The notes under the pieces are model-generated. The model did not search any database and was not told the origin of the DNA. It saw only the letters and a program-made list of their open reading frames with translations. From Chthonomonas calidirosea (GTDB lineage Bacteria; Armatimonadota; Fimbriimonadia; Fimbriimonadales; Fimbriimonadaceae), in the NCBI GenBank assembly GCA_945882415.1, contig CAMCWC010000013.1:1-64000 (forward strand): a DNA stretch of 64,000 bases, given 5' to 3'. This document shows positions 51,438-61,559 of this stretch, in pieces. Position 1 is the stretch's first letter. Each line of letters begins with the position of its first letter. The translations under genes and the position numbers were made by a program.

Positions 51438-52748
51438 ATGCCTTCCGATTTTGCCTCGTTCCATCGAGTTTCCTTGGGCGAGTCTGATCCTGTCATCTCC
51501 AATCTCATTCACCGAGAGGAGCAGCGACAGGAAGAAAACCTTGAGTTGATTGCTAGCGAAAACATCGCGAGCAAAGCCGTACGCGACGCCATGAGCTCGG
51601 TGCTCACGGACAAATACGCCGAAGGCTATCCGGGCGCCCGGTATTACGGCGGCTGTGAAGTCGTCGACGAAGTCGAAAACATCGCCCGAGATCGACTAAA
51701 AACCCTGTTTGGTGCCGAGTACACCAACGTTCAGCCCCATAGCGGATCGCAGGCGAACACGGCGGTCTACTTCACGTTTCTGAAGCCCGGCGACACTGTG
51801 ATGGGCATGGACCTCTCGCACGGCGGCCACTTAACCCACGGATCCCCGGTCAACTTCAGCGGCCAGCTTTACAAGTTCGAAGCGTACGGGATCAATCGAG
51901 AAACCGAACTGCTGGATTACGATCACGTCGCGGATCAAGCTAAGAAGATTCGCCCGAAGATGATCACGGTTGGGGCGTCGGCCTATTCGCGACCGATTGA
52001 CTTTAAGATTTTCCGCGAGATCGCGGATTCGGTCGGTGCGTTCCTGTTTGCCGATATCGCGCACCCGGCCGGTCTGATCGCTACCGGGCAGCTTCCTTCG
52101 CCGGTGCCATACGCCCACGTCGTGACTTCTACAACCCACAAAACCCTTCGCGGTCCGCGAGGCGGAATCATCATGATGGGTAAGGATTTCGAAAACCCAT
52201 TTGGCGCGGTTGCGGCTAAGAGCGGTCGAACGAAGATGATGAGCGAGCTTCTGGACAGCATGGTCATTCCGGGCGTCCAAGGCGGCGCGCTGATGCACGT
52301 GGTTGCTGCGAAGGCAGTTGGATTCGGAGAGAACCTCCGACCAGAGTTCACGGAGTACACGAAGCAAGTCATCCGCAACGCCAAGGCATTGGCAGGCGCG
52401 CTGATGGCACGCGGTTACCACATCATTTCGAAGGGAACCGACAACCACTTGATGCTCGTGGACCTTCGAAACAAGGGGCTCACCGGTAAGGCGGCACAAG
52501 CTGCGCTTGACCTGGCCAGCATCACCTGCAACAAGAACGCGGTCCCGTTTGACGACAAGTCTCCCCTCATCACCAGCGGAATCCGACTCGGAACCCCGGC
52601 AATCACGACCCGAGGCATGAAGGAAGCGGAAATGGAAACCGTCGCTGACCTGATCGATCGGGCTTTGAGTGACCTCACGAACGCTGAGAACCTTGCGGCC
52701 GTGAAGCGAGATGTTATTTCGCTCACGGAAAACTTCAAGATCCATTGA
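51438..52748 (+). CDS. glyA: Serine hydroxymethyltransferase
   Basis: The 436-residue PLP enzyme interconverts serine and glycine, transferring a one-carbon unit to tetrahydrofolate. Motifs seen: [66 protein letters not shown] and the PLP-lysine [16 protein letters not shown] (Lys235). Length matches. It follows the NYN gene by 32 bp and converges with the ferritin-like gene. Confidence 0.96.
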   Translation: MPSDFASFHRVSLGESDPVISNLIHREEQRQEENLELIASENIASKAVRDAMSSVLTDKYAEGYPGARYYGGCEVVDEVENIARDRLKTLFGAEYTNVQPHSGSQANTAVYFTFLKPGDTVMGMDLSHGGHLTHGSPVNFSGQLYKFEAYGINRETELLDYDHVADQAKKIRPKMITVGASAYSRPIDFKIFREIADSVGAFLFADIAHPAGLIATGQLPSPVPYAHVVTSTTHKTLRGPRGGIIMMGKDFENPFGAVAAKSGRTKMMSELLDSMVIPGVQGGALMHVVAAKAVGFGENLRPEFTEYTKQVIRNAKALAGALMARGYHIISKGTDNHLMLVDLRNKGLTGKAAQAALDLASITCNKNAVPFDDKSPLITSGIRLGTPAITTRGMKEAEMETVADLIDRALSDLTNAENLAAVKRDVISLTENFKIH

Positions 52749-52755
52749 CAAGAAA

Positions 52756-52777
52756 GCCCCGCCGAACTCGGCGGGGC
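52756..52777 (-). terminator. Hairpin between glyA and the ferritin-like gene
   Basis: GCCCCGCCG pairs with CGGCGGGGC around an AACT loop. On the minus strand it is followed by TTTCTTG, making it a weak T-tract terminator for the ferritin-like gene; on the plus strand it may serve glyA (stop 52748) as a stabilising hairpin. Confidence 0.68.
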
Positions 52778-52802
52778 AAAGCAAGCAACAGACGGTTGGA
52801 GA

Positions 52803-53567
52803 TCAGACGCTTTCGGGCGGGTTGCCGCGAAGGCCTGGGAAGGCAGGAACGTACGTCGGATCGAAGGTTCGAACCGTCGTGTATCCCTTTCGGGCCGCTT
52901 CGGTTGGGTCAATGTAGCCGAGAACCTGGTTCACGGCGCGGTCTAGGGTGTTGATGCCGTGGAGCCGCTCGTAAACGTTGTTGTTTGGTGGGCTCGAAAG
53001 TTCGAGACCGCTTGCTCCGGCAACTTCCGTTCGTCCGAGTTCAGCCGCCACTAATCGCCCCAAAGTTCGGTGGGCGCTTTCGACGCCAAGAATCTGGGCC
53101 GAGAGAAGCTTGAGCTCGTTTGACGAGAAGAAATAAACGCCGAGCTGATAGGCGGCGATAAAGATATCTTCCAGCTTGATCAACGTGTTAAGCGTTGTTT
53201 TCGTGCTGGTGAACATCGCGGCGGGGAAGAAGTAGGTCGTTCCTGCGTCAACATTTCCGGTAGCCGATTTGATGAGATCATAGTGGAACTTTTCCTCATC
53301 TCGAGCCGCTCGGAAGTAGTCCTGATCATCAGGGTCTAGTGCCGCAAAGAACGGTGCTTCATTGATGATGCCGGTGTACATCGTTGTCGCGAGTGCTTCT
53401 GCAATCTTCGCAACGCCGAGGATGTCCACGTCGGCGGCCGTTCCGGCTTTGGACGTGCTAGTTAGAAGACCACCGAAAGCGAGAGACAAAGTCGCCGCGC
53501 CGGCACCCTTAAGTAGGCCGCGTCGGTCGATTTCAACATCCGAAAATGGGTTTTTGATATTGTCCAT
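52803..53567 (-). CDS. Tat-exported ferritin-like protein
   Basis: I place the start at MDNIKNPFSDVEIDRRG (53567), because DRRGLLKGAGAATLSLAFGG is then a Tat signal; the frame extends ten codons more. The 254-residue protein has a ferritin-like four-helix bundle: ALATTMYTGIINEAPFF, AARDEEKFHYDLI (an Asp-Glu-Glu...His metal site), LIKLEDIFIAAYQLGVYFF and LSAQILGVESAHRTLGRLVAAELG. The family is Ferritin_2-like, exported; function may be stress protection or metal binding. Ends convergent with glyA. Confidence 0.85.
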   Translation of the reverse strand: MDNIKNPFSDVEIDRRGLLKGAGAATLSLAFGGLLTSTSKAGTAADVDILGVAKIAEALATTMYTGIINEAPFFAALDPDDQDYFRAARDEEKFHYDLIKSATGNVDAGTTYFFPAAMFTSTKTTLNTLIKLEDIFIAAYQLGVYFFSSNELKLLSAQILGVESAHRTLGRLVAAELGRTEVAGASGLELSSPPNNNVYERLHGINTLDRAVNQVLGYIDPTEAARKGYTTVRTFDPTYVPAFPGLRGNPPESV

Positions 53568-53698
53568 AATTGCGCCCCTGAGAGCAAAACATGCCACTTC
53601 TGTGTGACGAGGACAATAGTATCAGAACGTGTTGTTTTGTGAGCAATTTAGGAGATAATTCGGTGCCGGAGGCAAATAATCCTTGAGAATGGTAAGGA

Positions 53699-54412
53699 TT
53701 AGTGGTTTAAGCGACTCGCCGCGGCTTCATCAATCGCCATTTCTGCCCGCCATGCGAACCGCGCAATCGCTTGGCTCGGCGTTTCATCGACGTTCGCCGG
53801 ACCTTCCAAGCAGCGCCAAGCAGCGTCAGCTTTGCCGACCCCGGTAACGAGAAACACCGTTCTGCGCGCCCGGTTTAGGATGGGCGGCGTCATCGTAATT
53901 CGGATCGGCGCGTTCACCGGGGCATGGCTTACGACGATATCGTGGTCGTAAACGTGAACGGACGGATCGCCGGGGAACAGGGAGGCGGTATGGCCGTCTT
54001 CGCCGAGCCCGAGAAAGGCCAGGTCGAGCACGGGCTCTTCGCCGAATTCTTTCTTCAGGTCGGTCTCGACTAACTTGGCCGAAAGGTCCGGGTTCTCGGT
54101 TCGGACCAAGTTTATGATCTGCGTTGCCGGAATCCGCACATGGTTGAGCAAACCGTCACGCGCGGCGCGTTCGTTACTTTGAGGGTCATCCAATGTCACA
54201 AAGCGATCGTCGGTGAATGTGACCCAGACCTTTCGCCAGTCAATTTCTGCATCGAGAAGAAGTTCCCGGTACATCAGAAGCGGGGTCGATCCACCGCTAA
54301 GTCCGACGATGAACCGACCGCGGTCTTGGACCGCGACTTCGTACTGTTCCTTGAAAAAGGCTGCTCCCTTTTGCGCGACCGCGAGCGGATCCGAAAGAAC
54401 GTACAGGGTCAT
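53699..54412 (-). CDS. pgl: 6-phosphogluconolactonase
   Basis: The 237-residue enzyme hydrolyses 6-phosphogluconolactone to 6-phosphogluconate. Motifs: GLSGGSTPLLMYREL (residues 37-51), WVTFTDDRFVTLDDPQSN, and FLGLGEDGHTASLFPGD. Length is typical of the SOL/DevB type. It is last of a five-gene minus-strand operon and begins 5 bp after the zwf stop. Confidence 0.93.
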   Translation of the reverse strand: MTLYVLSDPLAVAQKGAAFFKEQYEVAVQDRGRFIVGLSGGSTPLLMYRELLLDAEIDWRKVWVTFTDDRFVTLDDPQSNERAARDGLLNHVRIPATQIINLVRTENPDLSAKLVETDLKKEFGEEPVLDLAFLGLGEDGHTASLFPGDPSVHVYDHDIVVSHAPVNAPIRITMTPPILNRARRTVFLVTGVGKADAAWRCLEGPANVDETPSQAIARFAWRAEMAIDEAAASRLNH

Positions 54413-54417
54413 TTGAG

Positions 54418-55920
54418 TTATTGCGGATGTACCGGCGGGTTGTACCAGCGGTGCCCATCTTTCGCCAATAGCAGGTCGCTCGTTTCTGGTCCCCAGGTTC
54501 CGGCAACATAGTTCGGGAAGTTTGCGGGCGGGCTGTTCTCAAATGCGCTCAACAGCGGCATCAGCAGTTCCCATGCCAGGTGCTCCTGGTCGGCACGCAT
54601 AAAGAGCGTGGTATTGCCTTCAATCACTTCTTGAAGCAACGTCTCATAGGCCTCTCGACTTTCTGATTGGAATGCCCTCTCGTAGTTGAAGTCCATCGAG
54701 ACGGTCCGCAATCGCATGCCTGCTCCGGGCTCCTTGGCCTGGAACTGGACCGAAATGCCCTCTTCCGGCTGAATGTTGATAATCATTCGGTTCGGCTCGA
54801 AGTCGTCGGTGCTGGAAGCCGGGAACATCTGGTGAGGGACCGGGCAGAAGTTGATCACGACCTGCGAAACCTTTCGCGCCATGCGCTTTCCGGTTCGCAG
54901 ATAGAAGGGCACGTTGTGCCAGCGCCAGTTGTCGACGTAGAGCTTCAGGGCCACGTACGTTTCGGTGCCGGAGTGCGGATCGACGCCGACTTCCTTTCGG
55001 TATGCCGGGACGGACATTCCGCCGGAGTATCCCGGACCGTACTGACCTCGGACCGAGAACAGATGTCGGTTCTTGGCTTCCATTGGGCGGACGGCCTTGA
55101 GCACATCGACCTTTTTGTTCCGAACTTCGTCGGCGTCAAAGCTCACCAGCGGTTCCATCGCCACGAGACACATCAACTGTAAGAGATGGTTCTGTACCAT
55201 GTCTCGAAGCGCTCCGGACGTTTCGTAGTATCCGCCTCGCTTTTCGACGCCTACCTCTTCGGCTACCGTGATCTGGACGTTGTCTACATACCGGCGATTC
55301 CAGATTGGCTCATAGAGGGCGTTGCCAAACCTCAGAGCAAGAATGTTCTGAACGGTCTCTTTGCCGAGGTAGTGGTCAATTCGGTAGATCTGTTGCTCGT
55401 CGAAGTGCTCGATCAGCTTCTTGTTGAGGACTTCGGCAGATTCGAGATCCCGGCCGAAAGGCTTTTCGATAACGATTCGATCTCGATCTTTTGCGGCGCT
55501 TAGACCGGCGTTTCCGAGACCCTCGGCTACGCGGCCGAAGATGTCAGGTGGAACGCTGAGATAGTAAACGCGGCTCGCCGGTTGCCCAAATTCCGCCTCG
55601 CTGGCATCAACTTCGGCCTTCAGCTTCTCGTACAGTTCAACGCTCTGAAAGTCCTCTGCGATGTAGCGGATGCGTCCCGAGAACTCGGCCCACTTTTCCT
55701 CATTCGGTTCACCACGGCGCGAGTACTTCCCGAGGGCTTGGCGCATGGATTCTCGGAAGTTCTCCAGATCACCACGTCGGCCAACGCCCACGATGGTGAA
55801 CTGCCTCGGCAGTTCCTGGTCTAGGAACAGATTGAACAGGGCCGGAATCAGCTTTCGTTGGGTTAGATCGCCGGTTGCACCAAAAATGGCGACCACGGTT
55901 GGGGCGATGGGATTTGCCAT
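54418..55920 (-). CDS. zwf: Glucose-6-phosphate 1-dehydrogenase
   Basis: The 500-residue enzyme oxidises G6P to 6-phosphogluconolactone, making NADPH. It has the N-terminal nucleotide motif [12 protein letters not shown] (residues 13-24), EKPFGRD (152-158) and the substrate-binding RIDHYLGKE (180-188), and [15 protein letters not shown]. Length matches. It lies 3 bp after gnd and 5 bp before pgl, so the three oxidative-branch enzymes are made together. Confidence 0.96.
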   Translation of the reverse strand: MANPIAPTVVAIFGATGDLTQRKLIPALFNLFLDQELPRQFTIVGVGRRGDLENFRESMRQALGKYSRRGEPNEEKWAEFSGRIRYIAEDFQSVELYEKLKAEVDASEAEFGQPASRVYYLSVPPDIFGRVAEGLGNAGLSAAKDRDRIVIEKPFGRDLESAEVLNKKLIEHFDEQQIYRIDHYLGKETVQNILALRFGNALYEPIWNRRYVDNVQITVAEEVGVEKRGGYYETSGALRDMVQNHLLQLMCLVAMEPLVSFDADEVRNKKVDVLKAVRPMEAKNRHLFSVRGQYGPGYSGGMSVPAYRKEVGVDPHSGTETYVALKLYVDNWRWHNVPFYLRTGKRMARKVSQVVINFCPVPHQMFPASSTDDFEPNRMIINIQPEEGISVQFQAKEPGAGMRLRTVSMDFNYERAFQSESREAYETLLQEVIEGNTTLFMRADQEHLAWELLMPLLSAFENSPPANFPNYVAGTWGPETSDLLLAKDGHRWYNPPVHPQ

Positions 55921-55923
55921 TTC

Positions 55924-57315
55924 TTAGGCCCACTTGGAGTGGAACGAACCTTCCTGGTCCAGTCGTTCGTAGGTGTGCGCGCCGAAGTAGTCCCGCTGAG
56001 CCTGAATGACGTTCGCCGGAAGTCGGCCGGAGCGAATGCCATCGAAGTAAGCGAGGCTCGCCGACAGCACCGGAACGGGAATCCCGGCCTTTTGGGCGGA
56101 GGCGACAACGTTTCGAAGCCCGTCGACGCAGCCTTTAAGCTTTGCCGCGTAGGCGTCATCGAGCAACAGGGAAGCGAGGTCCGGGTTCTTGGCGAACGCG
56201 GCGCGGATCGGTTCGAGCTGAACGCTTCGGATGATGCAGCCAGCTCGCCAAACGGTCGCGACGGTTTCTAGGTTCGATTCGTAGCCGTATTCGGCCGATG
56301 CCGCTCGAATTTGCGTGAGCCCCATCGCGTAACTGAGGAGCATCGTCGCGAGCAGTGCATCGTGCAAATCTTGGTCGCTCACTCCTAGCGTTCCAGCGGA
56401 ACCGTAAATTGCCTCTGCTTGCTGCCGCAGTGGCTTGGATTCGCTGAGTTCACGGGCGGACACGGCGGCGTCGATCGCCGGAACCGGGATTCCGAGATCC
56501 ATCGCGTCTTGGCTGGTCCATTTGCCGGTGCCTTTCGCGCGGGCTTTATCGCTGATTTTGTCGACCAGCCAGCCGTCGGCGAGCTCATCTTCTTTCTTCA
56601 GGACGGTTGCCGTGATTTCGATGAGGAAGCTGGCGAGTTCGCCTTGGTTCCACGTGTGGAACAGGTTGGCGGCATACGGCATATCTTTGCCTGCGCCGCG
56701 GCGGAGGACGTCGTAAACCTCGGCGATGGCCTGCATGATGCCGTACTCGATGCCGTTGTGAACCATCTTCACGTAGTGTCCGGCGGAACCGTTCCCCATG
56801 AGGGCCACGCAGGGAACACCGTCCACCTTCGCTGCCACGCTTTCAAACACCTTGCCAACGCGGTCATATTGGGCAGGGGTTCCGCCGGGCATCATGCTCG
56901 GGCCGAAACGGGCACCGTCCTCGCCGCCGCTCACGCCCATGCCCATGAAGCCAAAGCCTTTTTCGGTCATATATCCGATGCGGCGATCGGTGTCTCGGAA
57001 GTGGCTGTTGCCACCATCGATGATGAAGTCGTCGGGCTCTAGATAGGGGAGCATGCCGGCGATCACGTCATCGACCGCCTTACCGGCAGTCACCAAGAGC
57101 ATGATTGCGCGGGGCTTGCGGATGCTTTTGACGAACGCTTCTAGGTCCGAATAAACCTTCAAACGACCCTCGCTGAGGGCTTCAATCTCGGCCGCCTTGC
57201 TAGGGGTGCGGTTGTAGCCGACGACGGTGTTCCCGTTGTCGAGCATGTTCAAAAGGAGCGCATGCCCCATCGTGCCGAGGCCAATTAGGCCGAAATCGTA
57301 ATTTGCGTCGCTCAT
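55924..57315 (-). CDS. gnd: 6-phosphogluconate dehydrogenase, decarboxylating
   Basis: The 463-residue enzyme converts 6-phosphogluconate to ribulose 5-phosphate, CO2 and NADPH. It has the Rossmann motif GLGTMG (12-17), GMGVSGGEDGARFGPSMMPGG, HNGIEYGIMQAIAEVYDVL, and the C-terminal RDYFGAHTYERLDQEGSFHSKW. Length matches the long, three-domain form. 9 bp follow pgi. Confidence 0.96.
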   Translation of the reverse strand: MSDANYDFGLIGLGTMGHALLLNMLDNGNTVVGYNRTPSKAAEIEALSEGRLKVYSDLEAFVKSIRKPRAIMLLVTAGKAVDDVIAGMLPYLEPDDFIIDGGNSHFRDTDRRIGYMTEKGFGFMGMGVSGGEDGARFGPSMMPGGTPAQYDRVGKVFESVAAKVDGVPCVALMGNGSAGHYVKMVHNGIEYGIMQAIAEVYDVLRRGAGKDMPYAANLFHTWNQGELASFLIEITATVLKKEDELADGWLVDKISDKARAKGTGKWTSQDAMDLGIPVPAIDAAVSARELSESKPLRQQAEAIYGSAGTLGVSDQDLHDALLATMLLSYAMGLTQIRAASAEYGYESNLETVATVWRAGCIIRSVQLEPIRAAFAKNPDLASLLLDDAYAAKLKGCVDGLRNVVASAQKAGIPVPVLSASLAYFDGIRSGRLPANVIQAQRDYFGAHTYERLDQEGSFHSKWA

Positions 57316-57324
57316 GAGATGTCG

Positions 57325-58863
57325 TTAGGAGATCAAAGTCTGGAGGGTTTGGGCTGGTTCAGAGCCAAGGTTCAGGGCGACAATTCGCCGTCCCTTTTCT
57401 GCGAGGGCTTCGTAGTCACCACGGGCTTGGGCGAGGACGAAGCGCGTCCAATCCGCGCGCTGACCAGGGATGGAGATCGTGTCTTGAGGCTCGTCCAGAA
57501 GCTGGACGAAGTGCCCGACGTTTGGGCCACCCTTGTGGAATTGGCCGGTGCTATGCAAGAACCGTGGTCCGTAACCCATCGTTACCGGCACCTTGTAGGT
57601 GTCGCGCAAGTTAGACTGCAGCGTCTTGAGTTGAACGTCAAGCTCGGGGGTTTCGTGCAAGTAAGCTTGGATGCAGATGTAGTCGCCAGGGGCAACATCG
57701 CCAAGGAACTCGGAGAGCTTCTCGTTCGATGCCGCGTAAATCTTGTCGGTCTCGGGCAGTTCGCCCTCGGCTTCGACGGCAGCGAGAATGCGCTTGGTGA
57801 CGTCCTTCGACTCTTGCACGTTCGGCTGGTCGAACGGGTTGATTTCGAGAATCGCGCCCGCCGCGGCGGTGGCCACTTCCCAGCGAAGGAACTCAACTGC
57901 TAGCTGATACGGATCCTCGAAGTGGACGTGGAACGATGGATTCGCGACGGGGAGCACGTTGTAGGCGGCGAAGAATCGGTCGTCTCCGTAAACTTCCGGC
58001 GCGCCCACGGTTTCGCCAGCGATTGGCAGAATGCCGGTGCCGAACTTGCCGGTGCTTTCGGCTACGAGTTGCTCCAGCCAAAGGCCGAAGCTCGAAAGTC
58101 GTTCATCGGTTAGGATGGTGAGCTTGTTTCGTCCGGTCTTCGCGTACGAACCGAGCGCCTGACCAAGATCGAAGGCATCGGACTCATCGATTTGTAGTGC
58201 GGCGGCGTAGTCCTGAGCGGCTTGGAGGAACTTTCGGATATCGACGCCAAGCAACGCTGCCGGAACCAGTCCAAACAAGCTCAGCGCGGAGAAGCGACCG
58301 CCGATGTCGGCGTAGTTGAGGAAAATTTTTCGGAAATTTCGTGCTTCGGCGTCGCGGTGGAATGGACTGCCTGGGTCCGTGATCGCAACAAAAGCGTTCG
58401 GGTTGCCGACGCGGTCGAAGAAGAACTTGTCGAAGGTCGTTGGCTCAGCGGTAGAACCGGATTTCGAGGCAACGATGAAGAGCGTATTCTCGATTCCAGA
58501 ATCTAGAATGGCCTGAATCGAACCAGGGTGAGTGGAGTCAAGGACCGTTAGTGGTAGTCCGCCCGGTAGCTGACCAAATACTTCGCGCAGCACGTAAGGG
58601 GCCAGAGAACTTCCGCCCATTCCGCAGAGAACGACCTTCGTAAAGCCATCCGCAATGACGCTTTCGACGAAGGCATCTATATCGTCAAATTGCGCTCCAA
58701 CTTTGCCCAAAACATCGACCCAGCCGAGCATCCCAGCAACGTCTGCGGCTGCTCCGGCGGGCCAGAGCGAAGGGTCCTTTTGCCAGAATCGCGATCGAAA
58801 GTTGTCTGGTAACGCAATGAGCGGATCAGGCAAAGGGTAGAGGTACAGCGCTTGTTCTGGCAT
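57325..58863 (-). CDS. pgi: Glucose-6-phosphate isomerase, Tal-Pgi type
   Basis: The 512-residue protein matches the isomerase half of bifunctional transaldolase/phosphoglucose isomerases rather than classical Pgi. SIS-type motifs are seen: LCGMGGSSLAPYVLREVF, VLDSTHPGSIQAIL, FIVASKSGSTAEPTTFDKF and FDQPNVQESKDVTKR. No transaldolase N-terminus is fused here. It interconverts glucose 6-phosphate and fructose 6-phosphate, linking the pentose phosphate operon to glycolysis. 14 bp follow rpiB. Confidence 0.88.
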   Translation of the reverse strand: MPEQALYLYPLPDPLIALPDNFRSRFWQKDPSLWPAGAAADVAGMLGWVDVLGKVGAQFDDIDAFVESVIADGFTKVVLCGMGGSSLAPYVLREVFGQLPGGLPLTVLDSTHPGSIQAILDSGIENTLFIVASKSGSTAEPTTFDKFFFDRVGNPNAFVAITDPGSPFHRDAEARNFRKIFLNYADIGGRFSALSLFGLVPAALLGVDIRKFLQAAQDYAAALQIDESDAFDLGQALGSYAKTGRNKLTILTDERLSSFGLWLEQLVAESTGKFGTGILPIAGETVGAPEVYGDDRFFAAYNVLPVANPSFHVHFEDPYQLAVEFLRWEVATAAAGAILEINPFDQPNVQESKDVTKRILAAVEAEGELPETDKIYAASNEKLSEFLGDVAPGDYICIQAYLHETPELDVQLKTLQSNLRDTYKVPVTMGYGPRFLHSTGQFHKGGPNVGHFVQLLDEPQDTISIPGQRADWTRFVLAQARGDYEALAEKGRRIVALNLGSEPAQTLQTLIS

Positions 58864-58877
58864 GGCAGTGTTTGGGT

Positions 58878-59339
58878 TTAGGCGCCGTTGCCTGGGTTCG
58901 CTTCAATTTCGAGGACTTTGTTCAGGCGACGAACGTGGCGCTCCTCGCCGGAGAACTCTGCCCCGAGGAATGATTTTACAATTTCTCTAACCACTTCGAT
59001 TCCGGTGATGCGTGCACCGACGGCAAGCACGTTCATATCGTCGTGTTCCACGCCTTGTCGTGCGGAGTAGGTATCCGTCGCGATGCTCGCTCGGACGCCC
59101 TTAACTTTGTTCGCGGCGATGCTGGCACCGACACCGCTGCCACAAACCACAATCCCTCGCTCAGCTTTGCCGGTAGAAACCGCTTTTGCGACAGCGTAGG
59201 CGAAGTCAGGATAGTCATCCAGTGCGTCGTATTCAGCCGCGCCAAGATCAATGACTTGGTGGCCCATCGCTTCGATCTCACCTCGTAATCGTTCCTTGAG
59301 TTCGAAGCCAGCATGATCTCCTCCTATTCCAACAATCAT
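58878..59339 (-). CDS. rpiB: Ribose 5-phosphate isomerase B
   Basis: I place the start at [15 protein letters not shown] (59339), the true RpiB opening; the frame extends 16 codons upstream. The 153-residue enzyme interconverts ribose 5-phosphate and ribulose 5-phosphate. It has GDHAG (7-11), a [12 protein letters not shown] segment and [13 protein letters not shown], where Cys66 is the catalytic base. It leads the operon rpiB-pgi-gnd-zwf-pgl. A D-allose or galactose 6-phosphate isomerase is possible in the family, but the context favours RpiB. Confidence 0.93.
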   Translation of the reverse strand: MIVGIGGDHAGFELKERLRGEIEAMGHQVIDLGAAEYDALDDYPDFAYAVAKAVSTGKAERGIVVCGSGVGASIAANKVKGVRASIATDTYSARQGVEHDDMNVLAVGARITGIEVVREIVKSFLGAEFSGEERHVRRLNKVLEIEANPGNGA

Positions 59340-59468
59340 GGGTAGACCATACCATGAGCCCGTACGCATCCCGAAGGCATTTGACAAGCTGCAGGCGTGG
59401 CTCTATGTCTGAAAAACGCTTAGACTGAGCCTGAGATCGCTTTTGAATGTTCGAGCGTCGGAACAATA

Positions 59469-61544
59469 ATGATCACGCTACTTTGCGCTCTTCATGCTCA
59501 CTCGATTGCGCAGATCAAAGTTTCCGGTCACTGGGAACCCGTACCGCTCGTGGCAGGGGAGTTTCGGAAGCCAGGACAGATTGGCGGAGAAGGAGCCCAG
59601 TGGCCGCGGAGCCTAGCGGTTGATCCCACGGGTAAGACGGTTATGCTCGGGATCGATGTCGGCGGTATCTACCGCTCGCTTGATGCGGGGAATCGCTGGG
59701 AACCGGCAAATGTCGGCTACTCGCCGCGCGGTGCCGCCGCCATCGCCTTTGACCCCAACAATCCGCTCCGCGTGATTGCGATCGGGGGAAACACCTCGCC
59801 GGGTGGGCACCACGGAATTTACTTGTCAACCAACCGCGGCGGATCTTGGCGCAACGTTCTGCCGATTTCTATGGCCGGGATCGGGGAAATCCGGGAACAA
59901 CTGGCTTTTGACCCGACGAGTTATGCCGCCGGAGCGAGGAAGACCATGCGCGTCTTCTGGAGCCGCGTGAAAGGAGACACGGCGGGCTGGGGCAAGCCAG
60001 AAGAGCATCCCGCCATTTATCGCTCCGAGGACGGCGGCGACACCTGGCAAGAATTGCCGAATACCGCATCGCTCGGCGGGAGCATTTTGCGTTGCTTGCC
60101 CGAATCCGGCTGGCTCCTGGCCGGGAATTCAACCGGACTTTATGTCTCTAAAGACAAAGGAAAGAGCTTCGAGCAACTGACGAAAGACAATGTGACTGGC
60201 CTCGACGTTTCACCGAAACAGTCAACTACGGTCTGGATTTCGACGCCGACGGAAGTGCTTCGCAGCGAGGACCGAGGGAAGACCTGGCGCCCATTGAATA
60301 GCCGCGAAATCTCCGCGACCGGCCACATCTTAAAGAACATTAAGGTCAGTCCGGTGAACCCAGATCGGATGGTGCTCTGGCGGGATCAGGAGCCTAATGC
60401 CTGGGATTGGCGGCGATACTACTCCGACGATGGCGGGCAGACTTGGCGACAATCGAAGATCGAAGTTCCCCAAGCTTTCCTGCCTTCGAACACGAGGCAG
60501 GGCATTTTTGCTTGGAGTCCAACGGACGAGAAGGTGCTCTTTAGCATCGGCGGCGATCTAGCCACCAAAAGCACCGACGGTGGCGCGACTTACAAATGGT
60601 CAAACCAGGGCAACAACGGCGTGCTCGTTGGCGGAAAGTTCAGTTTCAACCATCAAAACCCCGACGTGATGTTCTTTGGCTCGCAGGACTATAACGGGGC
60701 CATTACGAAAGATCGCGGCAAAACATGGACTTATTTGAACCCAAGCGGAAACGGCTGGGGCGGGTTCTGCTATGGCGGCTATGCCGCATCGGCGCAGACC
60801 TTGGTGGTCGGAAACGCGGGCGGCTGGGGTGCACCAAGGAAACTCAAAACCTCGTTTAACGGCGGAAAAACGTGGCAAGAACAACCGCACCAGTTTGATG
60901 GCGAAGACGCCTCCTTCGGAGATCCGCGCCGGCCAGAGGTCATATTTGCTTCCAATCTTCGAAGCGAAGACGGCGGAAAGACGTGGGCAAAGATGGACGG
61001 CTGCAGGGGCGTGATTACGGCTTCGGCTGGGCCCGACGGTCGGCTGTTCGGAATTCGGCGCGGGGCGAAGGCAGCCGTCGTTGTCTCGACGGATTCGGGA
61101 AAGACTTGGCGCGAGGTGGCTAGCTTCGAAGGTGAGATCCGGGATATTGCCTACGATCACGTGGGCGACCGGCTCTATGCGGTGCTGAACGAACTGCCGT
61201 ATGTCCTTGTTAACGGGGCTTGGGTAGCACTGGATATCCCGAAAAATCAGTTTGGCTGGTACGACGTGCGCGGAATTGCGGTTGATCCGCGAAAGCCTGA
61301 GACGGTAGTGATCGCAAGCGCGGGCAACGTTCATGCGAGTTCAACGGCGGTGATGCTTTCGCGCGACTCGGGCAAAACGTGGACGAACTTGACGCGCCAA
61401 AAGGCGATCGATCCAGATCGGCTCGACGAGAAGCAACTGGACGGAGGGCGCGAAGCGTTCTGCGTTCGGATCCACCCGAAAACAGGCGAGATCTGGGTAG
61501 CGACGAGTTGTTACGGATTCTGGAAATGGGTTCCGAACGGATAA
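59469..61544 (+). CDS. Secreted Asp-box propeller protein (GH74/sialidase-like)
   Basis: The 691-residue product has a short signal (LLCALHAHSIAQ) and Asp-box blades throughout: YRSLDAGNRWEPA, YLSTNRGGSWRN, YRSEDGGDTWQEL, LRSEDRGKTWRPL, TDSGKTWREV and SRDSGKTWTN. GH74 xyloglucanases have this double-propeller fold, but I cannot assign the catalytic Asp pair. It lies 16 bp upstream of the GH4 gene, so a shared role in plant or glycan polysaccharide use is plausible. Confidence 0.78.
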   Translation: MITLLCALHAHSIAQIKVSGHWEPVPLVAGEFRKPGQIGGEGAQWPRSLAVDPTGKTVMLGIDVGGIYRSLDAGNRWEPANVGYSPRGAAAIAFDPNNPLRVIAIGGNTSPGGHHGIYLSTNRGGSWRNVLPISMAGIGEIREQLAFDPTSYAAGARKTMRVFWSRVKGDTAGWGKPEEHPAIYRSEDGGDTWQELPNTASLGGSILRCLPESGWLLAGNSTGLYVSKDKGKSFEQLTKDNVTGLDVSPKQSTTVWISTPTEVLRSEDRGKTWRPLNSREISATGHILKNIKVSPVNPDRMVLWRDQEPNAWDWRRYYSDDGGQTWRQSKIEVPQAFLPSNTRQGIFAWSPTDEKVLFSIGGDLATKSTDGGATYKWSNQGNNGVLVGGKFSFNHQNPDVMFFGSQDYNGAITKDRGKTWTYLNPSGNGWGGFCYGGYAASAQTLVVGNAGGWGAPRKLKTSFNGGKTWQEQPHQFDGEDASFGDPRRPEVIFASNLRSEDGGKTWAKMDGCRGVITASAGPDGRLFGIRRGAKAAVVVSTDSGKTWREVASFEGEIRDIAYDHVGDRLYAVLNELPYVLVNGAWVALDIPKNQFGWYDVRGIAVDPRKPETVVIASAGNVHASSTAVMLSRDSGKTWTNLTRQKAIDPDRLDEKQLDGGREAFCVRIHPKTGEIWVATSCYGFWKWVPNG

Positions 61545-61559
61545 GATACGCGAAGACTT

